A DNA stretch of 64,000 bases. It comes from Agapetus fuscipes (taxonomy: Eukaryota; Arthropoda; Insecta; Trichoptera; Glossosomatidae). Positions 42,450 through 52,552 of the stretch are shown here, in pieces. Location: NCBI GenBank assembly GCA_951799405.1, contig OX637342.1:15671298-15735297 (forward strand), written 5' to 3'. Position 1 is the first letter of the stretch, and each line of letters starts with the position of its first letter. Under the pieces are notes generated by a model. The model was given only the letters and a program-made list of their open reading frames with translations. It was not told the DNA's origin and did no database searches. The position numbers and the translations under genes are program-made.

Positions 42450-43590
42450 CATTTATATATATATATTATTTTATTTAGCTATTGCTAATTACAACTTAAG
42501 CTATGTTAATAAAAAACAACAAAAGATAAACAAACAAAAATAAAAAACCAAACAAAAATGAACAAATCAAAACTTATTAATAATTATGCTAAGGCCGGTT
42601 TGCACGTATATATTTTTTTAATTTTACTTTAAATTCATTAATATCCCTACTTTCTTTTATTTCTACAGGTAAATCATTATACAAATCCAATCCTCTGTGC
42701 AAAACGCCCTTATCATACTTTACACATTTGAATTTTGGCTTCCTTAAATTATCCTTTTTCCTGGTATTATATTCATGAATGTCTCTGTTCTTAATTAAAA
42801 ATTTGCTCAAATACTGAGGTAACATGTTTTTTTCTACTTTGTGTATAAAAATAATAGCACTCATTCTTAAATTTTCTTCAATATATAACCAATCTAACGT
42901 ATCTATCATATAACTTATTTTACAGTCTAGTTTTTTATTCAATATAGTTCTCATACCCCTGTTTTGTAATTTTTGTAATGTATTTATATACTGTTTATTT
43001 GCCATAAATAATATTGTTGGGCAGTATGTGTAGTGAGGCTTAATTATGCTATTGTATACAATTATTTTATATTCCTTACTTAACAAGCTCTTCATTCTAC
43101 TTAATACACCTATTTTCTTGCTTATTTTTTTGATAATATAATCAAAATGTTCTTTGAAATTAAGCTTACTATCAATTATCACTCCTAAGTACTTAATCTT
43201 ATCAACTACTTCCAATTCTTTATTATTTACCTTAATAATTAATTTACCCTTTTTGACATTATTCAGTACTATTACTTTTGATTTCTCAGTGTTTAACTTT
43301 AACTTATTTTTATTTAACCACTTTTCTGTCCTACCCATAACACTATTTAATTCTCTTTCTACCTTCTGTATGTCCTCCCCAACACAATATATCAATGTAT
43401 CATCCGCAAATAAATGTAACCGACATCCACTGTTACTAATTACGCTTAAAATGTCATTAATATACAATATAAATAAGATTGGTCCTAGCTTGGATCCTTG
43501 CGGGACTCCCGTGTTAATTTCCTTTTGGTTAGAACATTGGCTTGAGATTTTCACTTTTTGCTTACGCATCACTAAGTAATTTTTTATTCA
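42450..43590 (-). mobile_element. 5'-truncated LINE
   Basis: Insertion carrying the reverse-transcriptase ORF. On its own strand it ends in a TA-rich 3' tail (the ATATATATAT run near 42460), and the 5' end is cut inside the RT domain. Confidence 0.8.
42589..43572 (-). pseudogene. LINE reverse transcriptase, C-terminal two thirds
   Basis: Encodes 327 residues of a non-LTR retrotransposon polyprotein; the protein family copies element RNA at the nicked target in the nucleus. Seen here: T-G-V-P-Q-G-S at residues 21-27, I-L-F-I-L-Y-I-N-D at 32-40, the catalytic-site word F-A-D-D-T at 55-59, a K-S-K-V-I-V-L motif near 97-103, Y-L-G-V-I-I-D near 128-134, and a tail with Y-N-T-R-K-K-D, L-Y-N-D-L-P-V-E-I and F-K-V-K-L-K-K-Y. 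Missing are the endonuclease and the first RT blocks, which a full element would have. The frame is otherwise intact, with no internal stop, suggesting a recent insertion. The clade is uncertain; the tail resembles CR1/Daphne-like elements. The antisense frame of 141 codons is a shadow. Confidence 0.9.
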
Positions 43591-43826
43591 TTTGGCGATC
43601 AAAACCTATTTATTTTTACAGGAAATGGGGCCGGCCTTATACCAATCACTTCAATGAAAGTTGGGGGTTTCCCAGGTCCCGATGGCGCTGGTTTTTTTTT
43701 CTTTTAGAGACTGAGTAAATTGAAATAAACACCGAAATGGAAAATCATTTCTGACACCCTTTGTGGCATTCGAATCTCTACTCTCGGCATGGAATGCAAA
43801 CATTCTACCAACTTTTTACAAGCTCG

Positions 43827-43948
43827 GTCGTTGCAACCAAGCGGCTTACCTGTGAAAATAAATATGCTCTACTCACCACATGCAATTACCTTCGGATATA
43901 ACGCGGTTAGTAGTTACACTATATGTGTAACTTAGTTGCATTTTTTAT
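43827..43948 (+). mobile_element. SINE-B/SINE-A junction scrap
   Basis: CAAGCTCGGTCGTTGCAACC is a minus-strand SINE-B scrap joined to the SINE-A head at 43826. A plus-strand SINE-A 3' piece follows (GCGGCTTACCTGTGAAAATA, GCAATTACCTTCGGATATAA, CACTATATGTGTAACTTAG). Confidence 0.6.
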
Positions 43949-43959
43949 TGGTATAACTC

Positions 43960-44095
43960 GTTCCTTGACTTACAGTTTGGTATGCGGCTGACAACTCATG
44001 CTGTAGAAAACGGTTCACTTTTTCAAAGTCACCCCTGTTTCAGGGAAGTTTGGCAAGAGTTGCAGGGTGAACTAGTTTTCTCAGTACAGCCCTTC
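43960..44095 (+). repeat. DR250 5' half
   Basis: TCGTTCCTTGACTTACAGTT to GGCAAGAGTTGCAGGGTGAA, then lost. Confidence 0.8.
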
Positions 44096-44588
44096 TCACC
44101 TTGATTACTTAATAAATAATTAAATCTCTACCTACAATTTTGATTAAACCCAAAGGTTACCATAACCAAAACTTTGCTCTGGTACTTTATTAATACTTGC
44201 CGGGAGCTTAAAAGCTCTAGCAGGGACTAATCAACCCCGAATCTTCCTCACAGCTTTCGCAGAGCTTTTGACCGTTCTCAAGAAAGCTCCGGACGACGCA
44301 GGTGCGAGCTTTTGGACCCTGGATTTGAATGTGTTAATAGTTAATCAGAGAAAGCTCACCGGGCAAAGTGACCAATTAAAGTTTGGACAGCGAGAGCTTT
44401 CGTTTGTGTATCTTGTTAATAGTTAAGTTTCATTGTGAAATGGTCCGAGATTCATTTGGAATTCTGATTGTAGAATTGCGTTTAATCTCTGAAATAATAT
44501 CGATGTATTGTATTGCGAATGTGTGTCTGTGTGAGTTGGTGTGAGTTGTGTCTGTGAAGTCCTTATTTGTAGCTACTTAAATAATTGT
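44096..44588. other. Unassigned stretch
   Basis: Several AGAGCTTT/AAAGCTC words (44210-44400). No family or gene recognised. Confidence 0.4.
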
Positions 44589-44589
44589 A

Positions 44590-44762
44590 CTTGTAAATGT
44601 TCATTCTGCCAGTGTCTCCCTGTTTCAGAGAAGGCCAGCAAGAGTTGCAGGGCTTATGTTAATATGAGATTTGGTTTTATGTTGTAGGTACACGTGCAGC
44701 ATGTGTAAGTGCGAACTTATAAGTGTCTGCTTATGGTAATGCATGTTATATGAATCAATAAG
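44590..44762 (+). repeat. DR250 partial copy
   Basis: GTTCATTCTGCCAGTGTCTC, GGCCAGCAAGAGTTGCAGGG, GTGCAGCATGTGTAAGTGCG, ATGGTAATGCATGTTATATG. Confidence 0.75.
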
Positions 44763-44871
44763 AGGCAGTCAGATATTTTTTTCAGTATTTAAAAGAAACA
44801 ACCTATAATTTATTTATAGATATATCACGGAATAGATCATTTACCAAACATACTAATAAATAAATAATATT

Positions 44872-45182
44872 TAGGACCGGTCCGTAGTCCAGTGGTAACT
44901 CTTCAGACTCGTGAATGGAAGGTTGTGGGCTCGAATCCCGGTGGAGCACAAAAAATATACCATTTATATTTTCAAATTTGCTCTTCGCTGGGTTGAAAAA
45001 TTCATAAACCTTTACCAAAGACCTGTCATTAAAAGGTCCATCCAGCCTTACAGCAACTGGGTCTTGCTTGAGAATCGGCGCTTTCTACAGCGACGACCAA
45101 GCTCGCAGAGGGCTCGTGAGGTGTGGTACCTACACACAAAAACAGCGCTCACCAAATAAATCAGCCTAATTTAATTTAATTT
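44872..45182 (+). mobile_element. SINE-B, full length
   Basis: Begins AGGACCGGTCCGTAGTCCAG (A box in TAGTCCAGTGG). B box TGGGCTCGAATCCCGGTGG about 45 bases on. Then GAGCACAAAAAAT, TTCGCTGGGTTGAAAAATTC, GGTCCATCCAGCCTTACAGC, GACGACCAAGCTCGCAGAGG, AACAGCGCTCACC. The best reference copy in the window. Confidence 0.9.
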
Positions 45183-45488
45183 TAAATACATTTATATTTC
45201 CACACACAATATAGATACCACGTCATTTAAGAAGATTTGAAACAATACTGTCACGAAAACAATTGACACAAAAGGACAGCACGCCAAGTGCACTAAAGAG
45301 GGGGAGGAGGGGACAAAGGAAACGGTCTCCCCCGCAAAACAATCCACCTAAACCACTTCGCACTTTGCTACGACAATATTGTCTTGTGCACCCTCGCCCC
45401 CGTTCCTTTCTCCGGACGACTAATTTGACGAGTCGTAATCGATCGTGGACCATAGCGAAAACCCAGCCTCATACCCGTTAAAAAAATA
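45183..45488. other. Unassigned stretch
   Basis: Overlapping frames on both strands near 45223-45481 carry no motif. Confidence 0.4.
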
Positions 45489-45489
45489 A

Positions 45490-45548
45490 AAAATAGGATG
45501 GATTATTTGGTGAGCGCTGTTTTTGTGTGAATCACGCCTCAAGAAAAT
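45490..45548 (-). mobile_element. SINE-B 3' fragment
   Basis: GGATTATTTGGTGAGCGCTG and TTTTTGTGTGAATCACGCCT. Confidence 0.75.
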
Positions 45549-45569
45549 AAAAAAATAATAAATAAATAA

Positions 45570-45762
45570 ATAAGTTCACTTTGCCGATGTCACCCCTGTA
45601 TCAGGCAAGGTCGGCAAAAGTTGTAGAGCTTATGTTCATTTGAGTTTTGTATTTTATTTGTAAGTACACATTCAGCATTTGTACTACACGTGTTTGTTTG
45701 TGGGCATGCATTTGAGAGCTTTAAAAGAATATATGCTTGCAACTTAGACTATATATTATACA
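45570..45762 (+). repeat. DR250 partial copy
   Basis: AGTTCACTTTGCCGATGTCA to TATGCTTGCAACTTAGACTA. The 5' start is absent. Confidence 0.8.
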
Positions 45763-45763
45763 T

Positions 45764-45850
45764 TAAATGATGATATTAATGCCTGTTTTTGGCCCGGCAG
45801 AAAGGTTTGGTGAATTGCATTCCTCTTCACAAATCTATTTTTAAAAATAA
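45764..45850 (+). mobile_element. SINE-C 3' end
   Basis: GATGATATTAATGCCTGTTT, TTGGCCCGGCAGAAAGG and CTTCACAAATCTATTTTTAA. Confidence 0.75.
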
Positions 45851-45856
45851 AAAAAG

Positions 45857-46097
45857 AGCCCTCTGCGAGCTTGGTCATTGCTGTAGAAAGCGCCAATTCT
45901 CAAGCAAGACCCAGTTGCTGTAAGGCTGTATGGACCTTTAGTGACCGATCTTTGGTAAAGGTATATGAATTGTTCACCCAGCGAAGAGCATATTTGAAAA
46001 TAGAAATTGTATTTTTTGTGCTCCGCTGGGATTCGAACCCACAACCTTCCATTCAAGAGTCTGAAATGTTAACAACTGAACTACTGATCGGTCCGTT
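45857..46097 (-). mobile_element. SINE-B copy
   Basis: AGCCCTCTGCGAGCTTGGTC at the left. The minus head is at the right, with B box GGGTTCGAATCCCAGCGG and GGACCGATCAGTAGTTCAGT. Confidence 0.85.
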
Positions 46098-46400
46098 TAT
46101 ACACTTCCATCCGGTTGCAAGAATAGATGGATGTCGTGGTAGAGGAAGACCGAGAAAGGAATGGATGGATAAAACTTTTGTAATAGCGAATGAATGGGAT
46201 ATCCAGAGTCATAATAAAAGGAGATCTTGTATGAAGAAGGTTATGACTCTGAATGAAATGAAAGAAGTATGTAAGGACTGAAAAAAATGGCGGTTGATCT
46301 GTAATGTTGGCGGCTAGGACTAGGGTTTTTAAATTAGAATTGTGTATTGTGTTTTAGTTTTGATGTCCATACATATTATTATTTGTAGATTTTAAAAATG
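46098..46400 (+). mobile_element. LINE C-terminal tail (GRGRPRKEW type)
   Basis: The frame contains R-I-D-G-C-R-G-R-G-R-P-R-K-E-W-M-D, A-N-E-W-D-I and C-M-K-K-V-M-T-L-N-E-M-K-E-V-C-K-D before a stop, then the AATGTTGGCGGC 3' tail. Same family as 61620-61990. Confidence 0.75.
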
Positions 46401-46407
46401 TAATTTG

Positions 46408-46522
46408 TTGTGTATGTTCCTTGACTTATAGGTTGGTATGCGGCTAACCACCCATGATAACACCCCTGTTTCAGGGAAGGTCGGCAGGAATTGCAGGGTG
46501 TATGTTCGCACTTACATGCAAC
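46408..46522 (+). repeat. DR250 copy with internal deletion
   Basis: TGTTCCTTGACTTATAGGTT, CCACCCATGATAACACCCCT, CGGCAGGAATTGCAGGGTGT. Confidence 0.8.
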
Positions 46523-46639
46523 TTACATTAATCGTGTGGGTAGTTCTTTTATCAGTTTAAAGTCACATAAATACAGGGCCTTAGAGTACTCGTATGTTAT
46601 TTTAAACACTATTTGAAGGAAGAATATTTGTTGAATTCT

Positions 46640-46732
46640 TAAAAAGAGAAGGGAAGAGTTGTAGGTCTTAGGTTCATTAAAGATTGGGGTTTTTTATTGT
46701 AAGTCCATATGCGGCATGTTTACGCATTACCT
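46640..46732 (+). repeat. DR250 central fragment
   Basis: GGGAAGAGTTGTAGGTCTTA and AAGTCCATATGCGGCATGTT. Confidence 0.6.
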
Positions 46733-47035
46733 TTAGTATTTAAATTGACGTTCAGAAATCTTTATGTGTGATACCAACCACACGTGTTATTTCAAATGTT
46801 AAACACTCCACAGATCTGTTCCGAGAAGTCTTACGACCTTTATGCATCTTTGTCTTATGTAGTTTTGCAACAATATTTCGTATAAAAGTTGCTTTACGAC
46901 GCTACTGTTTGGCGGTTCAATTTTGAAAACGAGAAAGCCGTAAAGACAAAATGCCGAGCCCGCCATTTCACAATACGACATAACTTACGCGGGAAACCTG
47001 CTTTATGCAAGCTTTATCTGTGCGAGCTGTAGCAC
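46733..47035. other. Unassigned stretch
   Basis: No feature recognised. Confidence 0.35.
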
Positions 47036-47149
47036 TCGAGTATTGGTAAGTGGTAAAGGATTAGTGGTAAGTGGATAGTAATAAGTGATAAGTTGTAAGT
47101 GGTAAGTGTTGGGTGATTAGTTGTAACTTGTAATCTGGACCCTGAGTAC

Positions 47150-47685
47150 GAGTTTTTTCACTTTACTCGAAGTATTGTGTATTCGAGAAAAATATATGTG
47201 AACTTGTATAGCAAACGCAAACGCAACTAAACGCAACTAAGCTACACATATAGTGTAACTTCCTGCCGCGTTATACCCGAAGGGGTCGCATGTGGCGAGT
47301 TGAACCTATTCATTTTTACAGGTAAGGGGGCCGGCCTTACGCCAACCACTTCTGTTGAAGTGGAGGTTTCCCAGCTCCCGAGAGTGCTGGTACTCATTTC
47401 TTGTGAAGGCTGAGTAAACCTTGCCGGTATTTTATTATAGGGTTTGAAATAAACACCGAAACGGGAAATCATTTCTGACACCCTAGGTGGGATTCGAACC
47501 CGAGCTTTCGGCATGGAATGCAAGCACTCTACCACCTGAGCTATCGACCGGACATATATAGCATCCCTGGCAAAACAAGTTTCGAAACCTTTTTTGCCAG
47601 GGGTGCTTTACAAGTTCACATACATTTTTCTCGAATACACAATACATCGAGTAAAGTGAAAAAAAACTCGTACTCAGAGTACTGG
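47150..47685. mobile_element. MITE-6-like element interrupted by SINE-A
   Basis: ACCCTGAGTACGAGTTTTTT at the left is inverted against AAACTCGTACTCAGAGT at the right, with long matching arms (CACTTTACTCGA...GTGAACTTGTA). The ends resemble 39356-39564. A CTGGA word is found at both borders. Confidence 0.7.
47227..47552 (-). mobile_element. SINE-A, full length
   Basis: CAACTAAGCTACACATATAG at the left. The minus head is CCGGTCGATAGCTCAGGTGG, B box GGGTTCGAATCCCACC. TATAGCA on both sides is a likely target duplication. Very close to 4331-4657. Confidence 0.9.
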
Positions 47686-48320
47686 ATGTGGTAAATGATG
47701 AGCTGTGACTTGTAATCTGGAAGTGGTAAGTGGTAAAAGGTAAGGGGTAAGTTGTAATTGTAAGATGGAAGTAAAAATTTGTAAGTTATATGTGCTAAAT
47801 TGTAAGTGGTAAGATATAAGTGATAAAAGGGAAGTGCCATTAGGGTAAGCGGTATACATGTATAGAATTTTAAGTTGTAAGTGGCAAGGGTCGAGAGGTA
47901 AATGGTAAGTGTCAAGTGGTAAGTATAAGAGGTAAATGTTAGGTAATTAAAGTTATGTGCCAATTAATGGAGGTAAGTTGTCATTTGTTTTATGTAAGTT
48001 ATAAATAGTACCTAAGTTATAAGGTGTAAGTGGTAAGCATTAAATGTTCAGCGGTTCTATTAAGTGGTAAGTAGTAAATTGTAGGTAAGTGATAAAAGGT
48101 AAGCGTAAAGATAGACATTTGTAAGTGGTAAGTTGTAAATAGTAAGAATCAAGCGGAAAGAGGGGATGTTAAAGTGTTAAATTGTAACAAGTAAGTTTTA
48201 AATGGTAAATTGAAAGTGGTAAGTGGTAACTTTTATGTCGTAATTAAATCGTAAGCGTAGATGTTGAGTGGTAGGTAAGTTGAAATTGGTAAGTAAGTAG
48301 GTAGGTACACTTTGAAGCAT

Positions 48321-48760
48321 TGCTCAATCTAATAAACAATAAAACCTTGCTCAATCTTTTAAAAATCAAAACCTCTCCGGTATCTTAATACTTACATAAA
48401 CCCTAATTATATTACAACAGACGTCATTGTTTTCTATCCTGGTGTGAAAAGGGGTTCCCCATAATGGCGGCTGCGCACTTTGTAGTTTCCGCGATGCGCA
48501 GTGAAACTGCGCGCATGCGCGGACCGCCCAGGCGTTCTTAATTCAAATTTCAAATCATTCCTTATGGAGATTGATGACGCTCGCTGCGATTGCGGAATTC
48601 AAATTGAGAACACCTTTATTTTATTGCCGTCCGTCATACCTCGCACAATAAATTGCATTATGGAACACAATCCCGCTTTCAAAAGTGAAAAATACCTAAC
48701 AAGATACTGTATTATTATTCTTCTTCATTTGCCAGTTAATCCCTGAATGTTATTTCTTAT
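48321..48760. other. Unassigned; short GC-rich patch
   Basis: GCGATGCGCAGTGAAACTGC and GCGCATGCGCGGACCGCCC (48490-48535) stand out. No gene recognised. Confidence 0.35.
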
Positions 48761-48764
48761 TTGT

Positions 48765-49030
48765 ATTCCTTGACTTATAGGTTGGTATAAGGCTGACCAC
48801 CCATACTGTAATAAATGGTTCACTTTGCCCATGTCACCCCTGTTTTAGGGAAGGTCGGCAAAAGTTGCAGAGTTTATGTTGTGTTCATTTAAGGTTTGGA
48901 TTTAAATTTGTAAGTACACATTCAGCATTTGTAAGCGCGATTTACACTTGTTTGTTTGTGGGCATGCATTAGATATGGGTTTTGAATGTTAATACCAATA
49001 TTTTTGCAACTTCGGTTGTAGATTATTATT
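48765..49030 (+). repeat. DR250 copy
   Basis: TATTCCTTGACTTATAGGTT, GTAATAAATGGTTCACTTTG, CACCCCTGTTTTAGGGAAGG, TTTTTGCAACTTCGGTTGTA. Confidence 0.85.
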
Positions 49031-49108
49031 ACTTTACTTACACTGTCTGTTTGTGAGCATGCATTTAATATATATCTTTGCAACTTAGATATGAGATTAT
49101 ACATTAAT
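49031..49108 (+). repeat. DR250 3' fragment
   Basis: ACTGTCTGTTTGTGAGCATG, CATTTAATATATATC and TTTGCAACTTAGATATGAG. Confidence 0.7.
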
Positions 49109-49371
49109 ATAGTGGTTGTGGGTGAATTGAAACACTAGAGTACTAAGAGTTTATAAAATACACAAGTCGAGTATCTTTTACAGGCAGAATGACTGTAGGT
49201 AATGACTATTTGGAAATTCATAAATATAAAAATTGCTTTTCTTTTAGTTTTGTCAATGTTCAGATTCCTGCTGCTTCGTCTTTGTTATTACGTAATTGTA
49301 CCTCTTTGCCGTAACTCATCCTTCTTATTTCTCTATGGTTTTTGTCTTATCAAACTTTGTAACAGTGTTCT

Positions 49372-49404
49372 CTTGAAAATGACGCAAGCAAGTCGAAAGT
49401 ACTT
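49372..49404 (+). ncRNA. Hammerhead-like motif (nonstandard core)
   Basis: CTTGAAAATGAC, loop, AAGTCGAAAGTACTTGA. The same word set occurs at 53461-53494. The palindrome AGTACT sits where stem III would be. The CTTGAAAA core departs from the ribozyme consensus. Confidence 0.35.
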
Positions 49405-49508
49405 GATGTGAAATAAATGCTCAACTTGTGAAATAAAACTGTTTTTTTTTAAATGCTTTCTCATTAAACGATACTTTTATACTCTAACATCAAGTAAACA
49501 AACAAGAA

Positions 49509-49970
49509 GTGTTAAAACTACAAAACTCCCTAGAGGCGCTGTTGTATGTTTCTGCGGCACGTTTGATCTGTAATTTAAAAATTACTGAGCACATCACACC
49601 CTCACTCAGGGATCAGCTTCATTGGCTGAAAATAAAGGAGAGGGTGGAGTACAAGGTCTGCTTAACTGTATTTAAGTCCTCGCAGAACATTGCGCCACTG
49701 TATATCTCAGAGCTATGTGTGGGGGGCACAGTAGAGGGTAGGCGGGGTACCCTGAGGTCTGCATGCAATATTGCTGTGAATAGATTCAGGGTTCCCTGCA
49801 GAAGCAACATGGCCAATTATTTAGATCGTGCCTTTTGCATTGCTGGCCCTCTGCTGTGGAATGCCTTACCACACGAGCTGAGAGCTGTGGAGAGTACAAG
49901 TGCATTTAAGTCAGGATTGAAGACATGCTTGTTCAGGAGGGGCTATGGCTCTGCAGTGCCCTTGCAGTGA
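49509..49970 (+). pseudogene. CR1-like LINE polyprotein, C-terminal fragment
   Basis: 153 codons with the familiar order L-H-W-L-K-I-K-E-R-V-E-Y-K at residues 37-49, F-K-S-S-Q-N-I-A-P-L-Y-I-S-E-L near 55-69, L-R-S-A near 82-85, then F-R-V-P, A-F-C-I-A-G-P-L-L-W-N-A-L-P-H-E-L-R near 107-124, and F-K-S-G-L-K-T-C-L-F near 132-141. This is the region downstream of the RT domain in CR1/Rex-type non-LTR elements. RT and endonuclease are absent, so it cannot function. The frame is open to its TGA, and the upstream start is arbitrary. 3' noncoding DNA follows with ATTATTATTATTATT near 50005. Confidence 0.85.
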
Positions 49971-50417
49971 ATTCACAAAACGGCACTAAAAATATTGTCA
50001 ATTTATTATTATTATTATTATTTCATATATTTTCTGTTACGCAATTGATGAGTATTTACACAATATTTTATACTCGGTGTACAAAACACTAGTCAGAGAT
50101 ATATAAATTAATTTTTTTTAAATAAGTCAAAGTAAAAATAAATTTTTCGCTCTATTCCAAATTTCTCTTCTGTAAAAGGTGCTCTATCAAGCGTTGAAGT
50201 GAAAACTCCTTTGTTTCTGCAAATGAAGGGTTGCCGGCTCTTTGTTAATGGCAGAAGTGCCCTGAAGTGCCGTTGCGAGTGCTTGAAACACTAACGGGTG
50301 AGTACTATAAGGGTTTATGAAACAGACAAGTCGAGTATCTTTTACAGACAGAATGACTGTAACTGAAAATGCATTTGTTTGTTTTTTGACTCATAGATTT
50401 TTATGAGGATGTCCATC

Positions 50418-50648
50418 TATTTATTATCTTAGTTGCAAAGGTATATTAACATTAAAAATTCACATTAAATGCATGCCCACAAACAGACACGTGTAAGTTA
50501 CCTACACTTACAAACGCTGCAAGTGTAGGTACTTATAAATTAAAATCCAAACCTCAAATGAACATAAACCCTGCAACCTTTGCCGACCTTCCCTGAAACT
50601 GGGGTGGCATTGGCGATGTGAACCATTTTTTACAGTAAGGGTGGTCAT
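50418..50648 (-). repeat. DR250 copy
   Basis: TATTATCTTAGTTGCAAAGG at the left to CAGTAAGGGTGGTCATG. Confidence 0.85.
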
Positions 50649-50742
50649 GTGTTAGCACGAACTTATACGTGTCTGCTTGTGAAAATGCATATAATATGTA
50701 TCCCCAATGTTACATACCTTTGCAACTTAGATTAGATATAAG
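50649..50742 (+). repeat. DR250 3' half, opposite orientation
   Basis: TGTTAGCACGAACTTATACG to CCTTTGCAACTTAGATTAGA, joined tail-outward to the previous copy. Confidence 0.8.
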
Positions 50743-51040
50743 TAGATACCCAAGGCGAGATATTTTTTTAAATTTTTATATGACAAAAATTAATGGAATA
50801 CCTATTCTAAGTACATTTATTACTTTTGGGGGAAACTCATTTCACCAGAATCGCAGTCATTACCGAGGTGTTGTAAATCAATATTTGTACATTATTTCCC
50901 CCACATTCGGGGAAGTCGGCAATATCCGGGGAGCTGGCGGAGAAACGCGACATGTTTGCCCGCCACACTTCATTTCTCTACGCACAATATTGAATCAGAG
51001 TCCAGGATAATAAGTAGAAACCAGGGGTATTAATCAATAA
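50743..51040. other. Unassigned stretch
   Basis: No feature recognised. Confidence 0.35.
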
Positions 51041-51042
51041 TA

Positions 51043-51320
51043 TTAGGATGATTTATTTGGTGAGCTCTTTCTTTTGTATGAATCACACCTCAGTAGCACT
51101 GTGCGAGTTTGGTTGTCACTATAGAAAGAGAAAATTCTCAAACAAGACGCAGTAGCTGTAAGGCTGGGTGGATCTATGGTAAAGGCAAATGAATTTTTCA
51201 ACTCAGTGAAGAGCATGTTTGAAAAATAATGAATATATTTTTTCCTTTGCCAGAAATAGAGCCCACGATCTTCTTACGAGCTCGAATCGTTAAAACCACT
51301 AGACTACGGTTCGGTCAAAG
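51043..51320 (-). mobile_element. SINE-B, diverged
   Basis: GGATGATTTATTTGGTGAGC, AGACGCAGTAGCTGTAAGGC. The minus head is near 51300 with GAACCGTAGTCTAGTGGTTT. Confidence 0.8.
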
Positions 51321-51344
51321 AGTGATATTGATTCTGGATTTTTC

Positions 51345-51482
51345 AGACATAAACTGGAAACTTAAGTCACCACTTCGGACTCATGATTGGAAGGTAGTGA
51401 GTTCGATTCCCGGTAGAGACCAAAAAATATTAATTTTTCAAAAATATTTTCGATGGGTTGAACAATAAATTATTATCCTGGC
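51345..51482 (+). mobile_element. SINE-B 5' part
   Basis: CTTCGGACTCATGATTGGAA and GTGAGTTCGATTCCCGGTAG (B box), then TTTTCGATGGGTTGAACAAT. The 3' half is missing; SINE-A follows in the same orientation. Confidence 0.7.
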
Positions 51483-51491
51483 TCAATAAGT

Positions 51492-51812
51492 TCGATCGAT
51501 AGCTCAGATGGTAGAAAGCTTGCATTCCATGCCGAAAACTAGGGTTTGATTCCCACTGAGGGTGTCAGAAATGATTTACCATTCGGTGTTTATTTCAATT
51601 CCAAAATAGAATACCAGCAAGGTTAAATCAGCATTCAGAAGAATTAAGAACCAGCTCTCTTGAGCGCCGTGAATTTCTCACATCAAGGGAAGTAATTGCC
51701 GTAAAGCCAGGCCCCTTATGTACAAAAATATATAGGTTTCACACGCTGCATGCGATCACTTCGGGAACAACGTGGTAGGTACGAAGTTGCTCTAAATGTG
51801 CAGCTCAGTTCA
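51492..51812 (+). mobile_element. SINE-A copy
   Basis: TCGATCGATAGCTCAGATGG (A box), TAGGGTTTGATTCCCACTG (B box), GTGTCAGAAATGATTTACC, ending CTAAATGTGCAGCTCAG. Confidence 0.85.
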
Positions 51813-52235
51813 TATATCACACTTCTCTTACGTTAATCTGTAGACAATAATTGTGGAAGAAAAATCCTGATCCCATCCCCTCACCCCTCTGTTGAACTTT
51901 TCTCAACCCTCCCTGCCTTTCCCCACCCTTGAGAAGTCCCGTCACCCTTGTAGTACTCCAGCCGCCTCATTTACTGTCAAGGACCTCTTTAAGGGTGGCC
52001 AAAGCCTACTGGATATTATATATAGACAAGGTATGCTTTCTTAGTACGCCTGCTAGAATATGTAAGAATCTATAATGTGAGTACATTAAACTGACCACAA
52101 ATTTGAAAATATATTTTTTTCTCTGCGGGCAAACATCACACTTGTTTGTGAAAGAGAGCATGTTAGGATACCTTAAAAATCTTCTTGCAATTCGGATCAG
52201 TTATGTACCTTCTAGAACATGAACAGAATATAACG
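51813..52235. other. Unassigned stretch
   Basis: TTTTCTCTGCGGGCAAACAT near 52115 recalls the small repeat at 21960 and 22515. Nothing else recognised. Confidence 0.35.
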
Positions 52236-52236
52236 A

Positions 52237-52478
52237 TGATTAATTCAGTGAGCACTGTTGTCATGTAAATCACACTTCAAGAGGTTTTTTGTCGCTTTGG
52301 AAAGCGACAATTTTAACTGCAAAAAGCAGGACCCAGTTGCTGTAAGTCTGGATGGACCTTCAGTGACCGGTCTCTGGTAAGGCACATGAATTTGTCACCG
52401 AATCATATTTTAATATGAAGCGAGCCCACGACCTTGCAATCACGAGTCTGTAGTGTTAACCACTAGACTACACACAAG
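52237..52478 (-). mobile_element. SINE-B, diverged
   Basis: GATTAATTCAGTGAGCACTG, CAGTTGCTGTAAGTCTGGAT, TGACCGGTCTCTGGTAAGGC. The head is near 52470 (TGTAGTCTAGTGGTTAAC on minus). Confidence 0.8.
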
Positions 52479-52552
52479 TCTAGCAAGTAAAAATAGGGAT
52501 AATTTTTAGCATGTTTTTAAATCTTTTTGGAATGTGAATAACTTAACTTAGT

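Larger units (their letters stand above)
42399..43826 (-). mobile_element. SINE-A copy split by a LINE
   Basis: The 3' part (42399-42455: CTAAGCTACACATTTGGTGT, CATCCCTGAAGGTGCATTT) and the rest (43591-43826: TCATTTGGCGATCAAAACC to CATTCTACCAACTTTTTAC) are one SINE-A separated by 1.1 kb. CATTT occurs at both borders, a likely target duplication. Confidence 0.85.
47040..48320. repeat. Degenerate GTAAGTG array with nested insertions
   Basis: TGGTAAGTGG/TTGTAAGTGG words run at 47040-47148 and 47690-48310. A MITE and a SINE-A interrupt them. Period is about 6-8 bases, poorly kept. Confidence 0.75.
49125..50372 (+). mobile_element. CR1-like LINE segment between direct repeats
   Basis: About 75 bases (GAAACACTA...ACAAGTCGAGTATCTTTTAC...CAGAATGACTGTA) occur at 49127-49200 and again at 50283-50362. 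Between them lie a hammerhead-like motif, an ORF for a LINE C-terminus and AATAAA-type 3' sequence. Whether the direct repeats are terminal repeats or a chance duplication is open. Confidence 0.45.

Noticed and set aside
43154..43579. 141-codon plus-strand frame
   Set aside because: Antisense shadow of the LINE reverse transcriptase. Its composition mirrors the RT codons and it has no domain of its own.
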